A stretch of 64,000 bases of DNA from assembly GCA_029222685.1 (NCBI GenBank), contig JARHVB010000025.1:93394-157393 (forward strand). Direction: 5' to 3'. Numbering within the stretch: position 1 is the first letter of the stretch; every line of letters starts with the position of its first letter. Source of the stretch: Terripilifer ovatus (GTDB taxonomy: Bacteria > Pseudomonadota > Alphaproteobacteria > Rhizobiales > Beijerinckiaceae). A program made the translations under genes and the position numbers. Below the pieces are notes generated by a model. That model made no database searches, was not told the origin of the DNA, and worked only from the letters and a program-made list of their open reading frames with translations. Of this stretch, positions 9,049 to 17,855 are shown in pieces.

Positions 9049-11712
9049 ATGAGCGGCGTCAACGAAATCCGGTCGACCTTTCTCGACTACTTCTCCAAGA
9101 ACGGTCACGAAATCGTCCCGTCCTCCTCGCTGGTGCCGCGCAACGACCCCACCCTGATGTTCACCAACGCCGGCATGGTTCAGTTCAAGAACCTCTTCAC
9201 CGGCGTCGAGAAGCGCCCCTACAAGCGCGCCACCACGGCCCAGAAAGTCGTGCGCGCCGGCGGCAAGCACAACGATCTTGACAATGTCGGCTATACCGCC
9301 CGCCACAACACCTTCTTCGAAATGCTCGGCAATTTTTCCTTCGGCGATTATTTCAAGGAAAATGCCATCGCACTGGCGTGGAAGCTGATCACCACCGAAT
9401 TCGGCCTGCCGAAGGATCGCCTGCTGGTCACCGTCTATCACACCGATGACGAAGCCTTCGGCCTGTGGAAGAAGATCGCCGGCTTCAGCGACGACCGCAT
9501 CATCCGCATCCCCACCAGCGACAATTTCTGGGCCATGGGCGACACCGGTCCCTGCGGCCCCTGCTCGGAAATCTTCTACGACCAGGGTCCGGACGTGCAA
9601 GGGGGCCCGCCCGGTTCTCCCGAGGAGGACGGCGACCGCTTTCTGGAATTCTGGAACCTCGTCTTCATGCAATACGAGCAGATCGCGCCCGGCGAGCGTA
9701 TGCCGCTGCCGCACCCCTCGATCGATACCGGCATGGGGCTTGAGCGTATCGCCGGCATCCTGCAGGGCGTGCATTCCAATTTCGACATCGACCTGTTCCG
9801 TGCCCTGATTCGCGCCTGCGCCGAAGCAACGGGCGTCGATGCCGACGGCCCGCAACAGGCGAGCCACCGGGTCATCGCCGATCATCTGCGCGCCTCGTCC
9901 TTCCTGGTCGCGGACGGCGTCACCCCGTCGAACGAAGGCCGCGGCTACGTCCTGCGCCGCATCATGCGCCGCGCCATGCGCCACGCCCAATTGCTCGGCG
10001 CCAAAGAGCCGCTGATGTGGCGGCTGGTGCCCGCGCTGGTGCGTGAAATGGGCCGCGCCTATCCCGAACTGGTGCGAGCTGAATCACTGATCACCGACAC
10101 CTTGCTGACGGAAGAAACCCGCTTCCGCACCACCCTGGCGCGCGGCCTTTCCATTCTCGACGAGGAAACGCGCACGCTTGTGCCCGGCGCCAGCCTGCCC
10201 GGCGAAACCGCCTTCAAGCTCTATGACACCTACGGCTTTCCGCTCGACCTGACCCAGGACGCGCTGCGGGCGCGCGGCATCGGCGTCGATACGGACGGTT
10301 TCAATGCGGCGATGGAGCGCCAGCGCGCCGAAGCCCGCAAGGCCTGGTCGGGTTCCGGCGAAGCGGCGACTGAAACGGTCTGGTTCGCCCTCAAGGACAG
10401 GGCCGGCGCCACCGAATTTCTCGGCTACGAGACCGAAGTCGCCGAGGGCATCGTCAGCGCCATCGTCAGCGACGGCAAGGAAGTGGCCGAACTGCCGGCC
10501 GGCCAGCGCGGCCTCGTCATCGTCAACCAGACGCCGTTCTACGGCGAATCAGGCGGCCAGACCGGCGACACCGGCGTGATCACGGCGGCGGGCCTGCGCG
10601 CCACCGTACATGATACCCACAAGAAGCTCGGCGATCTCTTCATCCACGACGTCGAGGTGCATGAAGGCACTCTGACGCCCGGCATGGCGGTCGAACTCGC
10701 CGTCGATCACGTCCGCCGCAGCGCCATTCGCGCCAATCATTCCGCCACCCACCTGCTGCACGAGGCGCTGCGTCAGGTGCTCGGCGACCACATCGCCCAG
10801 AAAGGCTCGCTGGTCGAAGATGCCCGCCTGCGCTTCGACTTTTCGCATCCAAAGCCCATCACCGATGCCGAGCTTGCCGAGATCGAGGACATCGCCAACA
10901 GGGTCGTCCTGCAGAACGAGCCGGTGGTGACGCGCATTCTCGGCGTCGAGGACGCCATCGCCTCCGGCGCTCGCGCCCTGTTCGGCGAGAAATACGGCGA
11001 CGAAGTCCGCGTTGTCTCCATGGGCACCAACGAAGGCGGCGACAATGCCGGCCGCACGTTCTCCGTCGAACTGTGCGGCGGCACCCATGTCGCGCGCACC
11101 GGCGACATCGGCCTCATCACCATCGTCTCGGAAGGCGCGGTCGCGGCCGGCGTCCGCCGTGTCGAGGCCAAGACCGCCGACGGCGCCCGCCACCATCTCA
11201 ACGACGAGGCCCGGCGCCTGCGCGAGATCGCGCAATTGCTGAAGACGCCGGCATCCGATGCCTCCATGAGGCTTACCGCCCTCATCGACGAGCGCCGCAA
11301 GCTCGAGCGCGAACTCACCGATGCGCGCAAGAAGCTTGCCATGGGCGGCGGCGCGTCGGGCGGCGGCGACAATGCCGTGCGCGACATCGGCGGCACCAAA
11401 CTCTATGCCCGCACCGTCACCGGCGTCGAGATGAAGGATCTCAAGTCGCTGGCCGACGAGGCCAAACAGACGCTGGGCTCCGGCGTCGTCGCCATCGTCG
11501 GCGTTGCTCCTGATGGCAAGGCCGGCGTGGTCGTTGCGGTCACCAAGGATCTCACCGGCAAGGTCAATGCGGTCGATCTCGTCCGCGTCGCTTCCGAAAA
11601 GCTCGGCGGCAAGGGCGGCGGCGGCCGGCCCGACATGGCCCAGGCCGGCGGTCCTGACGGTTCGAAGGCGGATGAGGCGCTGGAGGCGATCGCCGCGGCG
11701 CTGGCCTCATAG
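9049..11712 (+). CDS. alaS: Alanine--tRNA ligase
   Basis: Class II synthetase that charges tRNA-Ala, with an internal editing domain. The 887-residue length is normal. Visible parts are the N-terminal catalytic core ([45 protein letters not shown]), the tRNA-recognition region, the editing-site zinc ligands HSATH near residues 564-568 with CGGTH near 676-680, and the C-terminal Gly-rich DHHA1 part ([15 protein letters not shown]). The ATG at 9049 matches the family's N-terminus; an upstream in-frame codon at 8992 adds 19 unrelated residues. A 145-bp palindromic repeat follows the stop codon. Confidence 0.97.
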   Translation: MSGVNEIRSTFLDYFSKNGHEIVPSSSLVPRNDPTLMFTNAGMVQFKNLFTGVEKRPYKRATTAQKVVRAGGKHNDLDNVGYTARHNTFFEMLGNFSFGDYFKENAIALAWKLITTEFGLPKDRLLVTVYHTDDEAFGLWKKIAGFSDDRIIRIPTSDNFWAMGDTGPCGPCSEIFYDQGPDVQGGPPGSPEEDGDRFLEFWNLVFMQYEQIAPGERMPLPHPSIDTGMGLERIAGILQGVHSNFDIDLFRALIRACAEATGVDADGPQQASHRVIADHLRASSFLVADGVTPSNEGRGYVLRRIMRRAMRHAQLLGAKEPLMWRLVPALVREMGRAYPELVRAESLITDTLLTEETRFRTTLARGLSILDEETRTLVPGASLPGETAFKLYDTYGFPLDLTQDALRARGIGVDTDGFNAAMERQRAEARKAWSGSGEAATETVWFALKDRAGATEFLGYETEVAEGIVSAIVSDGKEVAELPAGQRGLVIVNQTPFYGESGGQTGDTGVITAAGLRATVHDTHKKLGDLFIHDVEVHEGTLTPGMAVELAVDHVRRSAIRANHSATHLLHEALRQVLGDHIAQKGSLVEDARLRFDFSHPKPITDAELAEIEDIANRVVLQNEPVVTRILGVEDAIASGARALFGEKYGDEVRVVSMGTNEGGDNAGRTFSVELCGGTHVARTGDIGLITIVSEGAVAAGVRRVEAKTADGARHHLNDEARRLREIAQLLKTPASDASMRLTALIDERRKLERELTDARKKLAMGGGASGGGDNAVRDIGGTKLYARTVTGVEMKDLKSLADEAKQTLGSGVVAIVGVAPDGKAGVVVAVTKDLTGKVNAVDLVRVASEKLGGKGGGGRPDMAQAGGPDGSKADEALEAIAAALAS

Positions 11713-11732
11713 TCTGACCAATAATTCGCAGT

Positions 11733-11877
11733 ACTGGTGCGTTGAGATTCACGTCAGACCGCGCCGAAAATGGCGGTTCTTGAGAACCGGAGCGGAGCGT
11801 ACTTAAGTACGTGAGCACCGGAAGCGCAGAGAACCGACATTTGCAGGCCGGTATCACGTGAATATCAACGCACCAGT
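11733..11877. repeat. Palindromic repeat family A, copy 1
   Basis: First of three copies of a roughly 130-bp imperfect inverted repeat. The core runs from ATTCACGTCAGACC (11747) to TATCACGTGAAT (11863) and contains the perfect palindrome CGTACTTAAGTACG. In this copy the terminal arms extend to 22 bp with one mismatch (11733-11754 against 11856-11877). It lacks about 15 bp of centre that copies 2 and 3 share. It lies between alaS and the convergent VWA gene and overlaps the last codons of the latter. Confidence 0.9.
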
Positions 11878-13040
11878 TCCCGCATGGCGCCTTCAAGCCC
11901 GGCGATCGTCAGCGGGAACATACGGCCTTCCATCAGCGTCTTCAGCACGCCGATCGATTGCGTGTAATGCCACTGGTGTTCCGGCACCGGGTTGAGCCAG
12001 ACCGCATGCGGATAGGTGCGCAGCACGCGCTCCATCCACACGGCACCCGCTTCCGGGTTGTTGTGCTCGACCGAGCCGCCCGGCATGGTGATCTCATAAG
12101 GCGACATCGCCGCATCGCCGACAAAGATCACCTTGTAGTCGTTGCCGTAGGTGTGCAGCACGTCCCAGGTCGGCGTGCGATCGGCATAGCGGCGCGCATT
12201 CTGCTTCCACACGCCCTCATAGAGGCAATTGTGGAAGTAGAAGTGCTCCATGTGCTTGAATTCGGTGCGCGCGGCGGAAAAGAGTTCTTGCACCTGCTTG
12301 ATGTGCCAGTCCATCGAGCCGCCGATATCGAAGAACAGCAGCACCTTCACCGCATTGCGCCGCTCCGGCCGCATCTGCACATCGAGCCAGCCGCGATGGG
12401 CCGTTTCGCGGATCGTGCCGTCGAGATCGAGTTCGTCGGGCGCGCCCGTGCGGGCGAACTTGCGCAGCCGCCGCAGCGCGATCTTGATGTTGCGCGTGCC
12501 CAGTTCGACATCGCCGTCGAGGTCCTTGAACTCGCGCTTGTCCCACACTTTCACGGCGCGGAAATTGCGGTTCTTCTCCTGGCCGATGCGCACGCCTTCG
12601 GGATTGTAGCCATGCGCGCCATAGGGCGAGGTGCCGGCCGTGCCGATCCACTTGTTGCCGCCCTGGTGACGGCCCTTCTGCTCGCGCAGCCGTTCCCGCA
12701 AGGTCTCCATGAGCTTGTCCCAGCCCATGGCCTCGATCTCCTTCTTCTCCTCGTCGGTAAGATATTTCTCGGCCAGCTTCTTCAGCCAGTCTTCGGGGAT
12801 GGCAGCCTTCTCCATCGCCTCAAGCAGGCTTTCGAGCCCCTTGAAGACGGTGCCGAACACCCGGTCGAAGCGATCGAGATTGCGCTCGTCCTTCACCAGC
12901 AGCGCCCGCGACAGATAGTAGAAATCGTCGACCGACTTGTTGGCGATATCCTTGTCGAGCGCTTCCATCAGCACGAGATATTCGCGCAGCGTGACGGGCA
13001 CCTGCGCATCTTTCAAGGCGGTGAAGAAGGTAAGAAACAT
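11865..13040 (-). CDS. VWA domain protein, CoxE-like
   Basis: A 391-residue cytoplasmic protein whose C-terminal half is a von Willebrand A fold with a CoxE-type metal site, DIGGSMDWH (Asp238, the usual DxSxS changed to DxGxS), and a later FVGDAAMSP segment. The N-terminal half (VTLREYLVLMEALD, FYYLSRALLVKDERNLDRFD) is conserved in the family. Such proteins work with MoxR-type AAA ATPases to mature or remodel partner enzymes; a MoxR gene lies at 15154. The last codons (ELVR and stop) fall inside palindromic repeat copy 1. Target enzyme unknown. Confidence 0.87.
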   Translation of the reverse strand: MFLTFFTALKDAQVPVTLREYLVLMEALDKDIANKSVDDFYYLSRALLVKDERNLDRFDRVFGTVFKGLESLLEAMEKAAIPEDWLKKLAEKYLTDEEKKEIEAMGWDKLMETLRERLREQKGRHQGGNKWIGTAGTSPYGAHGYNPEGVRIGQEKNRNFRAVKVWDKREFKDLDGDVELGTRNIKIALRRLRKFARTGAPDELDLDGTIRETAHRGWLDVQMRPERRNAVKVLLFFDIGGSMDWHIKQVQELFSAARTEFKHMEHFYFHNCLYEGVWKQNARRYADRTPTWDVLHTYGNDYKVIFVGDAAMSPYEITMPGGSVEHNNPEAGAVWMERVLRTYPHAVWLNPVPEHQWHYTQSIGVLKTLMEGRMFPLTIAGLEGAMRELVR

Positions 13041-13081
13041 AGGGTGATTCTACACGATACGCCGCCTGAGTCATCCCAGGA

Positions 13082-13235
13082 GCCCTCATCCCGAGGAGCG
13101 CCTGAAAGGCGCGTCTCGAAGGACGGGGGCGTGTGAGAGGACTTGCAGAGCGGCGTTGTAGAGCCGTTGGCAGGCGGCGGCGTGACGCCCCCGTCCTTCG
13201 AGACGCCTGCTACGCAGGCTCCTCAGGATGAGGGC
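13082..13235. repeat. Inverted repeat family C, copy 1
   Basis: Two arms of about 50 bp face each other: the left arm (13082-13131) begins GCCCTCATCC and ends GGACGGGGGCG; the right arm (to 13235) is its inverted near-copy ending GGATGAGGGC. Each arm also holds its own small hairpin (GCGCCTGAAAGGCGC on the left, GCCTGCTACGCAGGC on the right). A second copy lies at 52543-52759. Both are followed by TTCTGTTGGC. It sits between the divergent VWA start and the end of the amidohydrolase gene. Confidence 0.85.
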
Positions 13236-13268
13236 TTCTGTTGGCTCTTCATTCTCGCAACGACAGGC

Positions 13269-14231
13269 TCACGCCAGTTTCTTCAACCTCGGAAACAACA
13301 GTTCCGCCGCACCGCGCTCAACGCTCAGGCGCTGCTCATTATCAAAGCCGGAATAGGCGTCGAACCCCGACGTTTCCGACGCAGCAATATCCTCCGACAC
13401 GTAAGGATAATCCGTGCCGAACAGAATCTGCGACGGCGGCACGAAGGCGGTCAAAGCATTGAGCGGCGCCGGATGGCCGCTGAGCGCCGTGTCGTAGAAG
13501 AATTTGCTGATATAATGCAGCGCGCCCTTGGGATAATTGCCCTGCTGCTTGGTCTTCTTGTCGAACAGCGAAATGCGGTGCGCCAGCATCGGCAGGGTGC
13601 CGCCCGCATGCGACAGGATGAACCTGATGTCCGGCAGCTTTTCCATGACGCCGTTGAAGATGAGATTGGTGGCGACCCTGGTCGTCTCGAACGGATAGTC
13701 GATCAGCATGCGCGGAATGTCCCAGCCGCGCGCCTCGGTGCCCGGCGGATAGCACGGGTGGATGAACACCACCGCCTTGCGCCGGTTCAACTCCTCATAG
13801 ACCGGCCAGAAGTCCGGATGGCCGATGTAGCGCTCATCGACGCTGGTCAGAAGGCAGATGCCGTCGAGATGCAGCTCGTCATAGATGCGCCCGATCTCGG
13901 CGATCGATGCCTCGACGTCGGGCAGCGGCAGAAACGCGAAGGCGCCGAACCGGTCCGGCCGCGCCGAGACGGTCTCGGCGAGAAAGTCGTTGAACCGCCG
14001 CGCCAGTTCGCGCGTCTGGGCGATGTCGCCGTAGAAAATCCCCGGTGAGGTGAACGAGACGATGCTGGTGCCGATGCGCAGGCTGTCCATCAGGGCCAGC
14101 GATTTGTCGACCGACCATTCGGGGAAGGCCTGATAGGCGCTGCCCATGATGCCGGCTGCGCGCTGCACATCCTTGTAGAAATCCGGAAGCACGTGGTGGT
14201 GAACGTCCACGCGCTGAATCTGCGATGCCAT
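13269..14231 (-). CDS. Amidohydrolase 2 family protein (ACMSD-like decarboxylase/hydrolase)
   Basis: A 320-residue TIM-barrel metal enzyme. The N-terminal metal motif VDVHHHVLP (HxH near residues 11-13), a FIHPCYPPG segment, the LSHAGG motif near residue 210 and LFGTDYPYV (metal Asp) near residue 272 mark the amidohydrolase-related family that includes ACMSD, 6-methylsalicylate and gamma-resorcylate decarboxylases. Members act on aromatic or cyclic carboxylates. The gene is flanked by repeat family C at its 3' end and diverges from the cytochrome gene at 14308. The exact substrate cannot be read from the sequence. Confidence 0.85.
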   Translation of the reverse strand: MASQIQRVDVHHHVLPDFYKDVQRAAGIMGSAYQAFPEWSVDKSLALMDSLRIGTSIVSFTSPGIFYGDIAQTRELARRFNDFLAETVSARPDRFGAFAFLPLPDVEASIAEIGRIYDELHLDGICLLTSVDERYIGHPDFWPVYEELNRRKAVVFIHPCYPPGTEARGWDIPRMLIDYPFETTRVATNLIFNGVMEKLPDIRFILSHAGGTLPMLAHRISLFDKKTKQQGNYPKGALHYISKFFYDTALSGHPAPLNALTAFVPPSQILFGTDYPYVSEDIAASETSGFDAYSGFDNEQRLSVERGAAELLFPRLKKLA

Positions 14232-14307
14232 CTGGTTCCTCCCCGGCCGCCGCCCGTCAATTGATCCAGGTCATAGAACCCGTACAATACTCGGTCAAAC
14301 TGGGCCA

Positions 14308-14649
14308 ATGAGAATAATGTCGATTTGTCAAAAAGCCGCGATCATCGCCGTTCTGGCTCTGGCACTCCCGCAGAGTGCCTGGAGCCAGTCGCGCATCGCC
14401 GCCGGGCGCGCCCTGGCCAGCGCCAACTGTTCCCGTTGTCATGCCATCGGCAAGACCGGTGCGAGCCCGAACCCGAAATCGCCACCCTTGCGCACGCTGG
14501 CCGCAAAATACCCTTTGCGAGATCTGGAAGAAGCCTTCGCAGAAGGGATCGAGGTCGGCCACGAGGGACAGGAAATGCCCGAATTCGTCCTTGAGCCCGT
14601 CGAGATCGACGCCCTGCTGGCCTATATCGGCAGCCTCAACCGCAAATAG
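14308..14649 (+). CDS. Small exported c-type cytochrome
   Basis: A 113-residue protein with an N-terminal signal peptide (AAIIAVLALALPQSAWSQS) and one haem-binding site CSRCH near residue 42. A distal Met is probably the one in HEGQEMPEF. After cleavage the domain is about 85 residues, typical of class I mono-haem cytochromes, so it should be a periplasmic electron carrier. It starts at 14308 or the in-frame ATG at 14317; neither has a strong ribosome site. No obvious redox partner is adjacent. Confidence 0.85.
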   Translation: MRIMSICQKAAIIAVLALALPQSAWSQSRIAAGRALASANCSRCHAIGKTGASPNPKSPPLRTLAAKYPLRDLEEAFAEGIEVGHEGQEMPEFVLEPVEIDALLAYIGSLNRK

Positions 14650-14817
14650 CCGCTTGAGCCATCCTCCAGCCCTATTGCTGCTCCGCCTTGTTACGACGCC
14701 CAGATAATTCTCCAACAAACCACTCGCCATCCGCCATCGGTCGCACTAGTTTTTGTCAGCCGCTTCGGTCCATGCATGTGCGCCGGACTGGAATTTCGCG
14801 GCGTGGGGAGATATTTC

Positions 14818-15072
14818 ATGGATGGTTTCGGCATTATCGCGACCCTGATCATCGGTGCCATTGCTGGCTGGCTGGCGGGTCTGATCGTTAGCGGCGGCGG
14901 CTTCGGCCTCCTCGGTAATATTGTTCTGGGCATTCTCGGTGCTTTCGTGGCCGGATGGATTCTGCCCAAGCTGGGCCTCTACATCGGCGGCGGTGTTATC
15001 GGGGCAATTATCAATGCCGCCATAGGTGCCGCCATCATTCTGGTGGTGATATCGCTTATCAAGCGAGCTTGA
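14818..15072 (+). CDS. GlsB/YeaQ/YmgE family stress-response membrane protein
   Basis: An 84-residue, very hydrophobic protein with three Gly-rich helices (IIATLIIGAIAGWLAGLIV, LLGNIVLGILGAFVAGWIL, IIGAIINAAIGAAIILVVI-like), the hallmark of the transglycosylase-associated/GlsB family. Members are small inner-membrane proteins induced by stress in several bacteria; their biochemical role is not established. The ATG at 14818 follows a GGGGAG ribosome site; a longer frame from 14776 lacks one. Confidence 0.88.
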   Translation: MDGFGIIATLIIGAIAGWLAGLIVSGGGFGLLGNIVLGILGAFVAGWILPKLGLYIGGGVIGAIINAAIGAAIILVVISLIKRA

Positions 15073-15153
15073 CGTAGCCTGAATGTCACATGCCAGCCCT
15101 TTGATACGCCATGCGGGCGGCGCGGACGGAATAAAGGAAGCTGGAACCAGCGC

Positions 15154-15996
15154 ATGCGCTTTGAAGGCACGAAAGACTATATCGCTACCGACGATCTGAA
15201 AATCGCCGTCAACGCGGCGATCGTTCTCGAGCGGCCGCTCCTCGTCAAGGGCGAGCCCGGCACCGGCAAGACCGTTCTGGCGGAAGAGATCGCCAGAGCG
15301 GTCGATGCGCCGCTGCTCACCTGGCACATCAAATCGACCACCAAGGCCCAGCAGGGGCTTTACGAATATGACGCCGTCTCGCGCCTGCGCGACAGCCAGC
15401 TCGGCGATGCCCGCGTCTCCGACATCGGCAATTACATCAAGCGCGGCAAGCTGTGGGAGGCTTTCGCCCATCCGCAGCGGCCCGTCCTGCTGATCGACGA
15501 GATCGACAAAGCCGACATCGAATTTCCCAACGATCTGCTGCTCGAACTCGACCGCATGGAATTCCATGTCTACGAAACCGGCGAAACGGTGCGCGCCGCC
15601 AGGCGGCCGATCGTCGTCATCACCTCCAACAACGAGAAGGAACTGCCGGACGCGTTCCTGCGCCGCTGCTTCTTCCACTATATCCGCTTCCCCGATCACG
15701 AGACGATGCAGCAGATCGTCGACGTGCATTTCCCCGGCATCAAGAAACGCCTGGTCGAAGAGGCGCTGCGCATTTTCTTCGAGGTGCGCGACGTGCCCGG
15801 GCTGAAGAAAAAGCCATCGACCTCGGAACTGCTCGACTGGCTGAAGCTCCTGCTCAACGAGGATGTCGGCGCCGAAACCCTGCGCGAGCGCGATCCCAAG
15901 AAGACCATTCCGCCACTGCACGGCGCCCTCATCAAGAACGAGCAGGACGTGCATCTGTTCGAACGCCTCGTCTTTCTCAACCGGCGGGAGCGGTAG
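15154..15996 (+). CDS. MoxR family AAA+ ATPase
   Basis: A 280-residue ATPase with Walker A GEPGTGKT (residues about 32-39), Walker B LLIDEIDKAD near 112-121, sensor-1 ITSNNEKELPDAFLRRC, and a short C-terminal lid. MoxR proteins act as chaperones with a VWA partner. The closest partner here is the CoxE-like VWA gene at 11865-13040, which is on the other strand and separated by three genes, although such pairs are often adjacent. It is followed after 6 bp by a SixA-like phosphatase, so they are probably co-transcribed. Confidence 0.9.
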   Translation: MRFEGTKDYIATDDLKIAVNAAIVLERPLLVKGEPGTGKTVLAEEIARAVDAPLLTWHIKSTTKAQQGLYEYDAVSRLRDSQLGDARVSDIGNYIKRGKLWEAFAHPQRPVLLIDEIDKADIEFPNDLLLELDRMEFHVYETGETVRAARRPIVVITSNNEKELPDAFLRRCFFHYIRFPDHETMQQIVDVHFPGIKKRLVEEALRIFFEVRDVPGLKKKPSTSELLDWLKLLLNEDVGAETLRERDPKKTIPPLHGALIKNEQDVHLFERLVFLNRRER

Positions 15997-16002
15997 CGGA
16001 GC

Positions 16003-16539
16003 ATGTTGCAGCTTCTCCTTTTGCGCCATGCGAAGACCGAGCGATCTTCGCCCGACGGCGACCACGGCCGGGCCCTGACCAAACGCGGCACGGCGGATTC
16101 GGCTTTGATGGGAGCCTATCTGCACCAGCATAAACTCGTACCCGACCGTGCTCTTGTGTCCGATGCGCTGCGCACCCGGCAGACCTATGACATCGCCGCC
16201 GCTAAATTCCGCAGCAAGGTCGACGCCATGCTGGAGAACGAGATCTATCTCGCCGACAGCCTGACCCTGCTGCGCGCCATCCTGCAGACGCCCGACGACG
16301 TCAGCCGGCTGCTCGTCGTCGGGCACAATCCGGGCATCGCCGAACTGGCGCATTCCCTGAGCGCCGTCGGCGATGAAGCGGCGATCGCCGGCCTGCTCGA
16401 GAATTTTCCCACTGCCGCGCTGGCGATCATCGAATTCAATGCGCTGCGCTGGCTCGACATAGCCGACACGAAAGGCCGGCTTATGCGTTTCGTAACTGCG
16501 AAGTCACTTCGTTCCGATACGGACGGCGAAGACGAGTAG
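16003..16539 (+). CDS. SixA-like histidine phosphatase
   Basis: A 178-residue histidine phosphatase. The N-terminal catalytic signature is LLLLRHAKTE (the SixA-type RHG variant), followed by ALTKRG, the substrate-binding SDALRTRQTY and the second catalytic His in VVGHNPGIAEL. Small single-domain members dephosphorylate phosphohistidine proteins such as HPt domains; here the target is unknown, though an Hpt gene exists at 32907. It lies 6 bp after moxR. A palindromic repeat starts 11 bp after its stop codon. Confidence 0.88.
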   Translation: MLQLLLLRHAKTERSSPDGDHGRALTKRGTADSALMGAYLHQHKLVPDRALVSDALRTRQTYDIAAAKFRSKVDAMLENEIYLADSLTLLRAILQTPDDVSRLLVVGHNPGIAELAHSLSAVGDEAAIAGLLENFPTAALAIIEFNALRWLDIADTKGRLMRFVTAKSLRSDTDGEDE

Positions 16540-16549
16540 TATGTATTTA

Positions 16550-16676
16550 ATTCACGTCAGACCGAGCCGAAAATGTCGGTTATCGAGAGCCGGCAGTTTT
16601 AATTTAAGACTTGGCGTACTTAAGTACGTGAGCACCGGAAGCGCAGAGAACCGGCATTTGCCGGTATCACGTGAAT
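16550..16676. repeat. Palindromic repeat family A, copy 2
   Basis: A 127-bp copy running from ATTCACGTCAGACCG to CGGTATCACGTGAAT, in the same orientation as copies 1 and 3. It contains the CGTACTTAAGTACG palindrome, with outer arms able to pair over the whole length. It lies between the SixA-like gene and the unknown gene at 16691, whose start codon is 14 bp away. Confidence 0.92.
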
Positions 16677-16690
16677 GACGGGATGCCACC

Positions 16691-17683
16691 ATGCTTGCCG
16701 AGCTTTTTGCCATCTTCATCGCTACCGGCGCCCTTGATCAATGGCCGGCGCCGGTTCTCTACCAGCCGGTGGAACGCGCCGTCAGCAATTGGCGCTTGCA
16801 GGCGGCGCTGCATCTCGACGGCCCGGCCGAGCGCCGCGTCGGTTTCGTCACCGCCACGGCGCAGCCAGCGAACCTGCCGCGCTGCATCCGCCTCAACAAT
16901 TACTGGTGCATCAAAAGCGCCCGCTGGAACGGCGAGATCGCCACCGACAACGAGGGCCATGTAGCGTTTTCCTCGGCCGACGAGGGTGCCACTGTCGCGG
17001 CTCAACTGCTGCGCCGCTATTACGTCGATTTCGGCCGCAAGAGCGCCATGGCCATCGTCTCGCGCTGGGCGCCGGCCGAATGCGGCGGCCCTGTCGTCGC
17101 CGGCCGCGGCGGCGCCAGGCGGACGCGGGCGAACCTCAACGGTCTTGCCGTGCGCGGCATCGGCAACACCCTGCGCGCTCGCTGGCTCGCCTCGCACCGG
17201 CCCGGCGGCGCCCGGCGCGGCAGCCGCGTCGCGGTCGTGCGTTCGCGCGTGCCCGACCGCGCCACGCCGATGCTACGCGCGCCTTCCATCGCCGTCGGCA
17301 TGGGTGAACGCACCGCGCCTGTGGCGCTCGCGCCCGTGCGCCTCGCCTCGCTCGGCCCGTTGCCGGCGCTGGGCAAGCCGGAACCGGCAGTGCCGCTGAT
17401 CGCCTGCGCCGGCGAGGCAGTGCGCATCCGCAATTACGCCGGCAGGATCATCGACGGCATCGCCGCCAGCAGCACCGACGACCTGAAGCTGTTCGACGAC
17501 CAGGGCCGGCCGACGCCCAATCTGGCCCACGCCATGCTGAACATGGCCTCGGTCGAGATCGGCCCCTTCCGCGTCGAAACCAGCCTCGTGTATCGCGCGA
17601 TCGACCTGCTCTCCGCCGCCCCCAGACCGGAACCCAAGGTCGATTCGAAGCCGGATTTGAAACCCAATCCGAAGACGGACTAG
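16691..17683 (+). CDS. Uncharacterised protein with phage P5-like segment
   Basis: A 330-residue protein of unknown function. Residues about 65-135 (NNYWCIKSARWNGEIATDNEG then GHVAFSSADEGATVAAQLL and AIVSRWAP) resemble the pattern of phage virion protein P5-type domains (NPGNIR-W-G-GF-F-ExG-RA-RWAP), which I recall from prophage proteins; this is suggestive only. The rest is Arg/Ala/Pro-rich, with a hydrophilic tail of alternating Lys/Pro/Asp. A short hydrophobic N-terminus (LAELFAIFIATGAL) could be a signal. The gene is bracketed by two direct copies of repeat family A, 14 bp before its start and 12 bp after its stop, and has only a weak ribosome site. Confidence 0.6.
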   Translation: MLAELFAIFIATGALDQWPAPVLYQPVERAVSNWRLQAALHLDGPAERRVGFVTATAQPANLPRCIRLNNYWCIKSARWNGEIATDNEGHVAFSSADEGATVAAQLLRRYYVDFGRKSAMAIVSRWAPAECGGPVVAGRGGARRTRANLNGLAVRGIGNTLRARWLASHRPGGARRGSRVAVVRSRVPDRATPMLRAPSIAVGMGERTAPVALAPVRLASLGPLPALGKPEPAVPLIACAGEAVRIRNYAGRIIDGIAASSTDDLKLFDDQGRPTPNLAHAMLNMASVEIGPFRVETSLVYRAIDLLSAAPRPEPKVDSKPDLKPNPKTD

Positions 17684-17695
17684 GGTGTGGTTGAG

Positions 17696-17826
17696 ATTCA
17701 CGTCAGACCGCGCCGAAAATGGCGGTTCTCGAGAACCGGCAGTTCTAATTTAAGACTTGGCGTACTTAAGTACGTGAGCACCGGAAGCGCAGAGAACCGG
17801 CATTTGCAGGCCGGTATCACGTGAAT
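17696..17826. repeat. Palindromic repeat family A, copy 3
   Basis: A 131-bp copy, nearly identical to copy 2, with perfect internal palindromes GGTTCTCGAGAACC and CGTACTTAAGTACG and terminal arms ATTCACGT/ACGTGAAT. Outside the core the flanks are again partly complementary (GGTTGAGAT against ATATCGACACAACC). It ends 29 bp before the ycjX start codon. Confidence 0.92.
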
Positions 17827-17855
17827 ATCGACACAACCGCCGCTGGAACCCCGCC

